A stretch of 64,000 nucleotides of DNA, from positions 981,693-1,045,692 of the forward strand of contig SAXG01000001.1 in the NCBI GenBank assembly GCA_012932865.1, in the 5' to 3' direction. Both the position numbers and the translations under genes were made by a program. Numbering within the stretch: the first letter of the stretch is position 1; every line of letters starts with the position of its first letter. This DNA comes from Amylostereum areolatum (taxonomy: Eukaryota > Basidiomycota > Agaricomycetes > Russulales > Stereaceae). Under the pieces are notes generated by a model. The model saw only the letters and a list, made by a program, of their open reading frames with translations, did not search any database and was not told the origin of the DNA. Shown here one piece after another: positions 1 through 11,502 of this stretch.

Positions 1-1434
1 AACAGCACCCTCCCTCTGCTCGCTCATTATGAAGCAACTGGTATCGTCCCGTGAGTGCCGATGACTTTTTCAATGTACCCTGTGATCCAAACATTCGGGC
101 ATTCAGCGTTTCTGACTCTGGCACGGTCAACGGTGTCGGTCGTTACCAAGGTGGCCCTGAAGTACCCTTCCCGGTCTTCACCGTTGAGAAGGGCAAACGC
201 TACCGCTACCGTATCATCAACGAGTCCGCTCGCAACGTCTTCACTATCTCTTTCGACGGACATAACGTTACTATCATTGAGGTCGACGGTCAGAACACGG
301 AGCCCTTCTCGACAGACTCTATCCAACTTTTGGCCGGTCAACGTTACTCTGTTGTGTTGACTGCTGACCAGGAGGTCGACAACTACTGGTTCAACGGTAC
401 GCGCACATCTCCCGAACACGCCGACTTATCTGACAATCTTTTCAGCACCTTTCGTTGGTGGCAACCCAACGCGCAACCTTCACCGTAAGTAACCGATAGA
501 CGCACTTGTGGATTATGACTCACCGCGATCGGTCCCTTTCAGAGAACGCGTCGTTGACTCGCGCCGTCCTTCACTACGAAGGTGCCTCAGATGCTGAGCC
601 AGAAGGTCCCTTCCCCCTTGGCCCCGAGAATGGAACTGGTGGTGTCGTCGAGCACCTTCTCGCTGTAAGCTGTGAACAATTTCCTTATTCTGAGTCGTCC
701 GCTGATAGCATACCTTTCAGCCTCTTGTCCCCACCGCTGTATGTAACTTCTGTATATCGTCCTCTCAGGTACTGAGCCACTTTTGTATCAGCCTGGCGAC
801 CCCGACGTCAACATCACACTGAACCTGGCCGTCGTCGCCGGTCAGGCCGTCTGGCAGATCAACGGTATCTCTTACCTTCCCCCGGAGACCCCCACGCTCG
901 TGAAGATCCTCGATGGTGCCAACACGACCGCCGACTTCAATGCCACAGAGAACACCTTCATTCTTCCGGCCAACGCTACCATCCAGGTTGATTTCCCGCC
1001 CAGGTACGTGCATCGCCCTCCGCTACAGGTAGGTTTGTGCTGATCGTAAGGGTAGCGATGATGATGAGTCCCACCCCTTCCACTTGCACGGCAACAACTT
1101 CTGGGTCGTCAAGTCGAACAGCTCGGACGTCGTCAACACAGTGAACCCTATCAAGCGTGACACCGTCGCCGTCGGGGCCGCTGGTACCACCATCCGTTTC
1201 AGAACCGACCACCCCGGTACGTACACCCGCACCTTACCCCTCAAGCTTCTGCCTGACATCTCGCCCGGTGTAGCCCCCGCGTTCTTCCACTGCCACATCT
1301 TCTGGCACAAGCAGGCCGGCCTTGCCTCGGTGTTGGCGTCTGGCCTCGACGATATCCGCGCCAACGTTCACCCCGACAGCGAGTGGTCCGAGCTTTGCGC
1401 CGCCTACGGTGCCCTTCCCGATGACCAGAAGTAA
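1..1434 (+). CDS. Laccase / multicopper oxidase (C-terminal 350 residues; 5' part outside window)
   Basis: Secreted-type blue copper oxidase that couples one-electron oxidation of phenols to reduction of O2 to water. Reading-frame-consistent exons are 1-50, 107-396, 446-484, 543-664, 721-738, 792-1003, 1056-1216 and 1274-1434 (stop TAA), giving 350 aa. The start and the first two copper motifs lie left of the window. Copper motif L3 reads HPFHLHGN and L4 reads HCHIFWHKQAGL: all His and Cys ligands are present and the axial T1 residue is Leu, so a laccase-type site is expected. L4 is atypical because the usual Asp/Glu between HCHI and the aromatic residue is Phe, and Lys-Gln replaces the usual Leu-Glu. 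Several N-x-S/T sites fit an extracellular glycoprotein. The 18-nt fifth exon encodes PLVPTA, which fits the conserved Pro-Leu segment. Family assignment is firm; substrate is unknown. Confidence 0.93.
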
Positions 1435-2128
1435 CCGCCGCTGCTAGTACGAGTGCAAGGATGAGGGGGGGACGTTTACGTGTCGCCCTGGTTAAATCAT
1501 CTCTGTTTTCTTTTCCATTGTGTATGTGTATATGTATTGGGGCTCGTGGATGTGCTTGTGCATGACGAGGTGGTGCTTAATGAGAATTCATTGTCTGTCT
1601 ACCACTCCTTGCCACCATTCTTTGCTGAATCTAGTAGGAAGTGGTGTCGTGATGTGAATGGCAGACGCGGTTCGAACTTGGACGGATACAATGATTCGTC
1701 AATTCTTACTTATGTCCTGCGTACATGAACCTGTCGTCGTATAGCTCATAGAGTGTCCATCCATTCACTGAGGGAAAATTAGATGGAGCAACTCGAACCT
1801 GCCAGTGGGAGGCATGCAGGAGATACGCCCACAAATCTAAGTAAAGCCTTGTCCAGATGCGGCGCTGCTTCGAGGGCTTATCTTTCCAGATTCACAGATT
1901 CTTCGGACATCGTGTCACACACGAGGTCGATCTGTTCAAAGTCCGCAAAACCTTGTACAGCACCCAAGCATGATAAGTACAAGGAGTGCGTAGAGGTCAA
2001 GGCGCGTCGTCAGTGCCCTCTACAGAGCGGCCATTTCTCTCAACAAACACCTTCAAGTTAACCGTAAGCATACCCCGGAGTCCTTTTCCCCTCAGATCCA
2101 AGTCCACACACACCTATAGATCTCATCT
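1435..2128. other. Intergenic: laccase 3' UTR and upstream region of the next gene
   Basis: No convincing gene. The ORF at 1783-2061 shows no recognisable composition or motif. A reading frame just before 2129 (about 2121-2175) encodes an amphipathic stretch, DIIEKAVAAIVATPG, ending at a possible GT donor at 2176. It could be an upstream exon of the ISG12-like gene, but no acceptor was found that restores its frame. Confidence 0.5.
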
Positions 2129-2683
2129 ATGATATTATTGAAAAGGCCGTCGCCGCCATCGTCGCCACCCCCGGGGTACGACAGCCTACCCGCGGTGCCA
2201 CAAGACAACATATGCCATTGTGAAGAACACAAAGGCGGGGATCTTCGCGTGGCCGGTGCGGCGGTCGCTGGGGGTGCGGCGACAGGGGCAGCGGTTGCAC
2301 CCGTAGCGGCAACGGGAATTTTGGGCGCTTTGGGGTTCACTGCAGAAGGCGTCCTTGCTGGTAAGTCGCCCTCCGACTGCAGAGTGGATCAGCCGTTAAC
2401 GTGTCTGCTGCACATGCGCACAGGGTCATGGGCAGCTGCTGTCCAGTCGTCTATCGGGAATGTCGCTGCCGGCTCTGCATTCGCGGGAGCTCAGGCAGTT
2501 GGGGCAGGGGCCGCGCTTCCTGCGATGGCATTCGCCCTGGCGGCGGTTGGAGGAGGGTTAGTCATTGGGTGCGCTGGACTTGGGGCGTACAAGGGTGTCC
2601 AATACCTGCGACACCGAGGCACTTGTCCGAAGTGTGGAAAGCAGAGGGCCCAGGGCGCAGAGGGCAGAGAGCCCAAAATCTAA
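2129..2683 (+). CDS. ISG12 / IFI6-16-like small membrane protein
   Basis: Two exons, 2129-2360 and 2424-2683; the 63-nt intron has a GTAAGT donor and a CACAG acceptor, and joining gives the continuous segment GVLAGSWAAAVQS. The product is a Gly/Ala-rich hydrophobic protein with the repeated small-residue helices of the Ifi-6-16 (ISG12) family, for example GNVAAGSAFAGAQAVGAG and a final hydrophobic segment LAAVGGGLVIGCAGLGAY. It ends in a short hydrophilic tail with a CPKC pair. In animals the family sits in mitochondrial or inner nuclear membranes and sensitises cells to apoptosis; fungal members have no settled function. The first 45 residues are less certain: an alternative 5' exon with an amphipathic helix overlaps them in another frame. 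Confidence 0.7.
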   Translation: MILLKRPSPPSSPPPGYDSLPAVPQDNICHCEEHKGGDLRVAGAAVAGGAATGAAVAPVAATGILGALGFTAEGVLAGKSPSDCRVDQPLTCLLHMRTGSWAAAVQSSIGNVAAGSAFAGAQAVGAGAALPAMAFALAAVGGGLVIGCAGLGAYKGVQYLRHRGTCPKCGKQRAQGAEGREPKI

Positions 2684-3615
2684 CGGGCCTGATTTCAGAC
2701 GCTTTTCGCACTTCCGATTCCGGTTGGCCGTTGGGGTATGGAGTCGCCTGATCTTCCTGGACAGGAGCTGGATTCGTTATCCGAGTCACCAGATTTTTTT
2801 TTGCAAGTAAAACGCCGTGACAGGTTGAGTGTGGTTCGCTTTGGCGGTCCGGATATCGGAACATGCGAAGAAAAAAAATGGGTCGCGGGCGCTGAGGCCT
2901 GCGTTGGCGACGCAGTGCCTGCTGGGTGGGGCAAGCGGTGTTACTTGCATGGTCAGGTGTGGAGCGATGCGACGGGTTGTGAGTCCGAAAGAGATTGGGG
3001 AAGAAGAGGGGAACGGTGGGCGGTGTCCCAAAAAGGACAGACAGACCAAGTCGTTGGTTGAACGAATTTGATATTGTACGTTTTGGGAGTGCAATGGAAT
3101 CTGGACGATTGACTGAGGAGGGACTTGAGTTGGATGGACGGTGAGAGAGAGGTGCGGCGATGTGCAGAAAGTAGGACGCAGGCTGTCGCATCGCAGGCAG
3201 TCGGACTCGGAGGCGGGAGAGTTGTGGGAGGGGATGGGGGACGGTAGGGCCGTATGGACGCGTGGGGGGGACGGCTTAGGTAAGGACAATAAACAAGAAC
3301 CTATTGAAGATCTGGATCCGGTCCCGAGTTTAGGCGCCCATGGCAGTCAAAAACCCCCCCCCGGTTTCTCGTCGTCCTCCTTGCGTCCTCCCCTCAGACT
3401 TGCGACCGCTTCCCAGTTTAGCTGCTTCCTTCCCTCCGCCCGACAGCGCGACAGCGCTCCTAACCTTAGCAGCGCACGACATCGAGCAGCTACCATAACC
3501 GCATCTCTGTCCGCGAGCACGTGCTCTCTCCCTCTTATCTGTGAGTTATCTGATTCTCTCCCGCCTCTCCTCCACCAATCACCGTTCTTGTTTTCCTGGA
3601 CCCACAAGCGTAATT
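2684..3615. other. Intergenic and 5' leader of the HMG-box gene
   Basis: No gene recognised. The plus strand is G/A-rich at about 2820-3290 and switches to C/T-rich from about 3350, the leader composition seen before other genes here. A possible 5'-UTR intron runs from GTGAGT at 3541 to the AG just before 3610. Confidence 0.45.
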
Positions 3616-5658
3616 ATGTCACACGCAAATTCTCAACCTTCCTCTTCTTCCTCGTCCTCTTCTCAACCACGACAGCGACGACAACGGCGACAGCCCTCCT
3701 CCTCCTCCTCCTCCTCCTCCTCCGCATCCGTTTCTCAACTACCCTCAGCTCTAGTTCAAGCCTCCGTTCAGGCACCAACACTACCGCTTCCCTTCCTCTT
3801 CCTTGGATCCCAACCGATGCCCGCTCCTCCCCCACTCCCCCCATCTTCCGGGCCTCCTGCTCGGATTCCCCGTCCCCCAAACCCCTTCATGCTCTACAGG
3901 AAGGATTACGTCCGCGACCACCCGGAGCGATTCGTGCGCATGAAGCAGTCCGACATCTCTAAGATCGTCGGCGAGATGTGGCACAATGAGAGTCCTGCGG
4001 TCAAGAGCTATTACGAGCGTCAAGCCGCCCTGGTCAAGGAGGAGCACGCTCTCAGGTATCCCGGTTACCGTTACGCCCCCAGGAATAACCTGAAAAGGGA
4101 GCGCGACAAGGTCGACGCCAAGGCAAGGAAGGAGGCCGAACGGGCTGCCAAACGGGCGCAAGTCCGCGCGCGTTCAGCGCCGTATACCCTTTCCGTCATG
4201 CCCCCTGGCCGTCCTGCGATGATCACCCCCCCTCCGGACGCTGGCCCCTCGCCTCCTCAGGAGGTCGACCTTGCGCTGTATTCTCCTCCTATCGCCTTTG
4301 CTCCTCTCGCTTCCGACCTCCCCCTCCCTGCACAGATTGATCACTATCTCCTCGGGTCACAGTCGAGCACGTTCACTCATTCCTCCCCCGCGCCATCGGT
4401 AGTCCCCTTACCATCCCCTCCGCCCGAGACTCTCCAGCGTCCCTCTTCCCAGGCTGTTTCCGAACCTATTCACGCCGAGATCGCACGTCCCCAGCCGGCG
4501 GACCCACAGTCCGCCCCGGCGTCGTCTGAGGAGGTTTCCCAATGCTTGGCGCGAGGCGTCTCAAGCGCCTTCTCTTTACTCAAACAGCGTCGACGAAGGA
4601 AGTTCTTTTATTCCCGGGAGCGAACAGTCAAATGGTACGTGGCCATACTTTAACTCGATACTTACCCTGATCTTGTTTCTCAGTTATTCATGGGGATTAC
4701 CCTCAGTTCCCTTCCAGGTGCCGGTATTTGAATCCGGCGACTTACCCCGCTGGGAATGGGATCGCGTCGATGGATGCCAGCGAATGGGCAGGTTTGCTGG
4801 GCGGCTCTGGAGATCCCAGTATCTATCACGGGCGCCAACGAGGCTCCCCCGTCCAACGTCGATGTCGCTTTGGCAAACTTCGCTTCGACGGACGCGCCTT
4901 CGGGTGACATGTCTGGTTTCCTTGACGAGTTCAACTTCGACGAGCCTCTCGTGGAACAGGTAACGAGAGCCCTCAGCAAGGTGCCTTGCCCCAGCAATTC
5001 CAAGACATGCCACAGCCTTCCGGGGAGGAGGCGCCTTTGACCGTGGCATACCACTCGATGGAAACGCAGATTCAACCAACGGATTGGATGCAAACCGGGC
5101 CTACGGATTCGTTTCAGCAACAAGGGTCTCCCTTCCAGGACCTTTCGACGTTCAACTTTCAGGAGCCTCCACAGTTTTCCCAGCAGGAGTTTTCACAGTC
5201 GCAGTTTCCCCAACAGGGTCTTCCTCAGGATTCTCAGTCCGCAGTTCAGCCGTTTATTCAGCAGGATCCCATGGTCGACTTCATCAATTATGATGTCTCG
5301 AGCGCATCCTCGAGTAGTGGCGCTCCGTCTTCCAGCGTACACCAACGCATGTCGTCGGTGGCGACCATCACCAGCGAGCGGCAGCGCGTATCGTCGACCG
5401 CTACCGTTGCAAGCGGTTATGATGGATCTGTCTCAAGCGCCTCGACAGCCTACTCCCGCGCGTCGTCCTTACGCGCCGTCTCCCGCACCTTCGCACTCTT
5501 CGTTCTACATGCAGCAAGCCTCATCGCAGTCGTATACACCCCCGCCTGGTGCCGCGAATGCGAGCTCTCGTCGAGTTGGAGGGAAATGGCAGATCCCCGA
5601 TGGCAAGGTGTTCGGCGCAACGCCTATGCAACCATCGAACTGGGCCCGCGGTGCTTAG
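3616..5658 (+). CDS. HMG-box (MATA_HMG type) transcription factor
   Basis: The chosen ATG at 3616 opens a Ser-rich N-terminus containing long Ser tracts. The HMG box lies at about residues 86-160, beginning RPPNPFMLYRKD, with the expected WHNES..VKSYYERQA and KEEHALRYPGYRY segments; this is the sequence-specific MATA-HMG class used by fungal mating and development factors. The long first exon is followed by short introns: 4635-4683 is well supported because it joins SEQSN to VIHGDYPQFP. Frame changes show at least three more, near 4500-4560, 4900-4994 (candidate acceptor at 4994) and 5390-5452. The C-terminal half is Gln/Ser/Pro-rich, as in activation domains, and the last exon ends at 5656-5658. 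Target genes cannot be read from the sequence, and it is not next to recognisable homeodomain or pheromone genes. Confidence 0.82.
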
Positions 5659-6861
5659 GAATCTGGCAGACGTACCCGCCGTCGTATATCTCACGATGTT
5701 TATCGTTAACTTATCCCCTCTTCCACGCTTGGGACGCTTTGTGCCTGCCTCACTTTTCTCTGTCCATATTCTCCTTTACTTTCAGCTGTTCATATATCTC
5801 ACCCTTTCTTCATCTTCCCTTGCTTTGACATTTTCACGTCCTCTCATCCTCGCCCCCGTTCTCCACGTCGTTGTTTTCGCTCGCATTGGTCTATCGCAAT
5901 CTCTGTATTTTAGCAATCATCCATCCATCTCGTCCCCCCTCCCCCTGTCCTCTTCCTCTCCCGCATCCCTCTACCTTCGTCATCCCCGTCACCATCAAGG
6001 CAAGTGTCGCCATCCCCCACGCGCTCTGTTGAAGTAAAAGGTAAGCTGCTTTCTATCACCACTCGGCCAACTTATTTATCTGCACATAGAACCACATCCA
6101 CGGCTGTATTGGACCAAGCCGCCGTTATCCACCCAGGTCTCACCGTTCCGCCCCGCTGAACGGTTGTTTGGCCTATGGCATTTCATTTGCCATCGCCCTT
6201 ACGCGCTCGCCTCGAGTCGTCGTAGTACGTTCTCCTTCCTGTCTTGCACAACCGAGTACTGATTTCTGGTGATTTCTGGTTCTTTAGATGTCGTCTGCAG
6301 GATCTCGTATCCCGTCTCTTTTTCGTTTTGCCGCAATCGCTCGTCTGCTATCCACCGGTTTCCAATCTCGCCTTGCATCATCATCTGTCGTATCTGGTCT
6401 TGCAAATCTCCTCAAGTTGTTTTATGCTTATCTCTATATCTCGCATCGCACCTCTCGTAACCCCCTTTTTTGTTCGCTATTGGATTGGTTGTCGATTTTT
6501 TTTTAGTTTTGTGTAGGGCCCTGACGGGGCCATTTGCTATGTAGTGCTACATACTCTACAATTTGGAATCTAACGTGCCGAGGCAAATGCCTACGAGCAC
6601 ATTGTATTACTGGCCGCCATCGGCGAGGCGGTGTGAACGAGAATCTTCGTCGTAATCGCAACAGCAAATGCCCTTCTGAGTAAGGTCAGCCACGGAGACT
6701 GCATTCATGCATCATCGTTAGAGACCAGAGTCACCAGACTTGTAATTGGTCGGCTTCGGCCGGTGTGGCGGTGCTTACGCGTTGGACAACTTGTCGCGTT
6801 TGCTGTTGCTTTTCTACGCTCGCCATTGTCAAGTCCTTCGGCCTCCCTTCGTCACGGGCGC
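5659..6861. other. Intergenic: pyrimidine-rich 3' region of the HMG gene and RSE1 promoter
   Basis: The plus strand is strongly C/T-rich from about 5690 to 6510, then of mixed composition up to the RSE1 start. ORFs here look like composition artefacts; no domain, splice-consistent exon set or RNA gene was recognised. Confidence 0.5.
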
Positions 6862-9800
6862 ATGCATCTCTACAATATCACCCTCCAACACGCGACAGCG
6901 TCCCCCCAGGCGATTGTAGGGAACTTTTCTGGAGCTAGACAGCAGGAAATAATTGTTTCACATGGGACACGCTTAGAACTCTTGCGTCCCGACGTTCAGA
7001 CAGGAAAAGTCTCGACGGTCGTCGCCAGCGATGTATTCGGTTCCATTCGGTCCCTCGCGGCCTTCCGTTTGACGGGCGCGAACAAGGGTGAGCCCTCGTA
7101 CGTGTCCCTCCCTTTTTGCATCTACCTCATCTTCCTTTCTCAGACTACGCGATCGTAGGGTCGGACTCTGGGCGTATTGTCATCCTCGACTATGATCCCA
7201 AGACGAGCAGTTTCGTTAAAGTTCATCAGGAGACCTTTGGCAAGTCGGGGGCACGTCGCATCGTACCAGGCCAGTACCTTGCAACTGACCCCAAAGGACG
7301 TGCCGTCATGATTGGCGCCATGGAGAAGGCGAAACTGGTTTATATTCTCAACCGCGATGCTGCCGCAAACCTCACCATCTCCTCACCCCTCGAGGCGCAC
7401 AAAAACACTGCTATCATTCACCATATCGTTGGTCTTGACGTTGGCTTCGAAAATCCTATGTTCGCTGCATTGGAAGTGGACTACTCTGAATCAGACCAGG
7501 ATCCAACCGGCGAGGCGTTTAACAGTGCAGAGAAGGTGCGCCTTCATTCTTTTCTTGTTTACTGCTACTAAATGCTATTGACATAGATGTTGACATACTA
7601 CGAACTTGACCTTGGTCTCAATCACGTTGTACGAAAGTGGAGTGAACCTACGGATCCTCGCGCAAATCTCCTTGTTCAGGTCCCAGGAGGTCAAGTGGCC
7701 TCTTCCGATCGCCACGACGGCCCTTCCGGTGTACTCGTTTGCACGGAGGACCATATCATTTACCGCCATTTAGACTCTGTCCAGCATCGAGTACCTATCC
7801 CTCGTCGTCGGCAAGTCATAGAAGACAAGGACCGTGGCCTCATCATCACGTCTGCGGTGATGCACAAAATGAAGGTTTGTGAGCATATGCACTTACTTAT
7901 GTGTCGTCTAATACGGCACCAGGGTGCATTTTTCTTCCTCCTGCAAAGCGAAGAAGGTGATCTTTATAAAGTTACTATCGAGCACGAAGCGGAAACGGTC
8001 AAGTCCCTGAAGATCAAGTACTTCGACACCGTCCCGATAGCCTCCAGTCTGTGCATCCTGAAGTCTGGGTTCCTTTTCGTGTCAGCAGAGTTCGGCAACC
8101 AGTGCGTGATCTCTTGTCTTTGCTGCCTATAACCTAATGTTCGCCGCTCCAGTCAACTGTATCAATTCCAAAAACTCGGTGACGATGATAGTGAACCAGA
8201 AGTCAGCTCGGGCGACTACCCGTCATTCGGCATGTCAGATCCTTCGAGGCCTCTCCCACGCACATATTTCCGACCACGTCCTCTGGACAATCTTGCATTA
8301 GCGGATGAGATGGAATCATTAAATCCCATCCTCGATGCCAAAGTGATGAACATTCTTCCCAATTCTGATGCGCCGCAGATCTTTACAATCAACGGTCGTG
8401 GCGCTCGCAGTACATTCCGCACATTGCGCCACGGCCTTGAGGTAGAAGAAACCGTTAGCTCAGACCTTCCTGGTATTCCCAACGCTGTCTGGACCGTGAA
8501 GGTCAAAGAAGAAGGTACGTTGTCTAACTTTGCGCGAAATGCTTCAGTCCTGATATTCTCTTTCCAGACGAGTACGACTCCTATATCATCTTATCCTTCG
8601 TCAACGGTACTCTTGTACTGTCAATCGGGGAAAATATTGAAGAGGTCCAGGACACCGGCTTCCTTTCATCTGCTCCAACTCTCGCGGTTCAACAGATTGG
8701 AGGTAATGCTTTGCTTCAAGTTCATCCTCACGGGATCCGGCACGTTCTCTCGGATAAACGAGTCAACGAGTGGCGCGTACCACAAGGGAAAACGATCGTT
8801 GCTGCTACCACGAACAAACGGCAAGTTGTAGTCGCGTTAAGTTCGGCCGAGCTAGTATACTTTGAGCTTGATTTGGACGGTCAGCTCAACGAATATCAAG
8901 ATCGTAAGGCTATGGGTAGTACGGTTCTGGCTTTGAGCATCGGGGAGGTTCCCGAAGGCCGTCAGCGGACGCCGTACCTTGTGAGTTTATCGGGATTTCT
9001 TTCATTCTATTGCTCATGTTACTTTTTCTACAGGCAGTTGGTTGTGAGGATCAAACTGTTCGCATTATCTCCTTAGATCCAGAGACAACGTTAGAGACAA
9101 TCAGTCTACAGGCTCTGACGGCGCCACCCTCCGCCATTTGCATTGCCGACATGTTGGATGCGGGCATTAACAAGAGCCAGCCAACAATGTTTGTGAACAT
9201 CGGGTTGCAGAACGGTGTCTTATTGCGGACGGTGCTCGATCCCATCAACGGTCAACTAACAGACACCCGTACAAGGCATGTTTACCGTGATATATCGGAT
9301 GAGCGGGGATACTCATTTATTTCACGTTCTTAGGTTCTTGGGCACCCGTCCTGTTCGTCTCATCCGGGTCAGCGTTCAGAAGCAGCCTGCAATTCTTGCT
9401 TTGTCTTCACGGACGTACCTCAACTACACCCACCAAAATCTCATGCACTTCACTCCCCTCATATTCGACACTTTGGACTACGCTTGGAGCTTCTCGGCCG
9501 AGCTGTGCCCAGAAGGCCTGATCGGTATTACAGGAAGCGTGCTTCGGTGGGTGATTTCTTCCTGTGATCTGAATCTCTTCCTGCACAAGATGATCCCAAG
9601 GGATCGGACATGTCCAAAGGACTGATGTCGACACATTTTACATACCAATTGTTCCTACTGAATTCTCCTTTCTTTACTCTGACGCCATGGACAATATCTG
9701 ATTTCTCTGGTAGTATATTCCAGGTCACCAAACTAGGAACGAAGCTTAAGCAAGATGCACTCCCTCTTTCTTACACCCCTCGCAAATTCCTTTCCCATCC

Positions 9801-11270
9801 CAGCAACGGGTACTTCTACGTGATTGAATCGGACCATCGAGTCATGGGAGAGGCCGCAACGGCGCAAAAAATCCAGGACATGGTAAGGATATGTCCAGTC
9901 TCCCAATGGCCAATGGACAACGCTTACATACGTTATTTGTAGCGAAGCCGGGGCGAAAAGGTTGATGAAAGCCTGCTTGACTTACCTGCTGAACAATTCG
10001 GGCGTCCTAAAGCCCCCGCGGGAACATGGGCGTCTTGTATTCGCGTCATCGATCCGGTTGAGGTGAGCTTCATGCTTTTTGAGGGAAAACACCCTCTGAC
10101 CTTCAGATAGGGCAGGACGGTGGCTGTTGTTCCTCTGGACAACAACGAAGCCGCGTTCTCGTTGGCGATCGTCCCCTTTGCTGCGCGGCAGAACGAGTCG
10201 TTATTGGTTGTGGGCACAGGGCAGGATACCTTACTTGCTCCCCGTTCATGCACAAGTGGCTTCCTACGATCATACAAGTTTACAGATGACGGCGCCGGCT
10301 TAGAGCTTCTCCATAAGGTATGTCGTTGCCACTCTGCTGCCGTCTGGTATACGCAAGTTGATTGTGTTATCCCAGACGGAAACCGACGACGTGCCACTGG
10401 CTCTGATGCCTTTCCAAGGAAGGCTGGTTGCCGGTGTTGGAAAAGCGTTGAGGGTGTACGACATAGGCAAGAAAAAGCTTCTTCGGAAGGCGGAAAACAA
10501 GGTTAGTGTCGTGCGAGTGTATTCACCGCTGTTCGTTTGGCTAATTGCACGTATACGATATCCAGACATTTGCTGCCGCCATTGTAAGCCTTAACACTCA
10601 AGGCTCCCGTATCCTCGTCGGTGACATGCAAGAGTCGGTCGCTTTCGCAGTTTACAAGGCCCCTGAAAACCGCCTCTTGGTATTTGCAGACGATTCGCAA
10701 CCCAGGTGGACCACTTGCTCTACCATGGTTGACTACACGACAGTTGCTGCCGCCGACCGGTTCGGGAACATATTCGTGAACCGCTTGGACTTGAAGCTGT
10801 CAGACCAGGTTGACGATGACCCTACCGGTGCTGGTATCCTGCACGAGAAGGGGTTGTTTATGGGTGCACCGCACAAGACGCAGATGTTGACGCATTTCCA
10901 CGTGGGCGACCTCGTCACATCCATCCACAAGGTGGCCCTCATTGCAGGTGGGCGCGATGTGCTACTGTACACAGGGCTCCATGGCACCATCGGCATCCTG
11001 GTGCCTCTAGTATCCAAGGAGGACGTTGACTTCATCTCAACTCTCGAGCAACACATGCGCACGGAGCAAATCAGTCTCGTCGGCCGAGACCACTTGTCGT
11101 GGCGCGGGTATTACGTTCCCGTGAAAGCAGTCGTTGATGGAGACCTGTGTGAAGCATTCGCGCGCTTGCCAGCATCCAAGCAGAGTAATATCGCAGGCGA
11201 GCTCGACAGGACAGTTAGCGAGGTGCTCAAAAAACTCGAACAGTTGCGGGTCACGGCGAGCGGTTTCTGA
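6862..11270 (+). CDS. RSE1: Splicing factor 3B subunit 3 (SF3b130/RSE1), U2 snRNP
   Basis: Core subunit of the SF3b complex, which stabilises U2 snRNA at the branch point in the nucleus. Thirteen exons, all in frame: 6862-7087, 7144-7535, 7587-7874, 7923-8101, 8153-8514, 8568-8980, 9034-9275, 9334-9546, 9714-9882, 9943-10062, 10111-10317, 10376-10501 and 10566-11270; total 1213 aa, close to the human 1217. Diagnostic segments are [12 protein letters not shown] at the start, [73 protein letters not shown] and [11 protein letters not shown] near the end, covering the MMS1_N and CPSF_A WD40 propellers. Intron 7 (9276-9333) has a GC donor; intron 8 (9547-9713) is unusually long at 167 nt. Plus-strand gene convergent with the glutathione gene. 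Confidence 0.98.
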
Positions 11271-11502
11271 TTACTTACGGTCTTGCAGCGTGCTTTTGAT
11301 ACGTTCATGGACCATGGTTGGGCGATGCCTGCGCTTTCTGTACGATTACATGTATGCTATGTTCTTCTTGATACCTCGGTGCATTCCAGAATCTAATGCT
11401 GTATAACCAGTAATAAAACTACATGGATAGGACGGTTGAATGATACAGGTAATATTGTTGGACATGATACATGATGTGGTGCAAGATGTGAGCAAAGCTG
11501 TA

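Noticed and set aside
1783..2061. 92-codon ORF in the laccase-ISG12 spacer
   Set aside because: No motif, low-quality start context and frequent stops in adjacent candidate exons.
3616..5658. HMG-box gene as part of a mating-type locus
   Set aside because: No homeodomain, pheromone or receptor gene in the window; neighbours are a laccase and a splicing factor.
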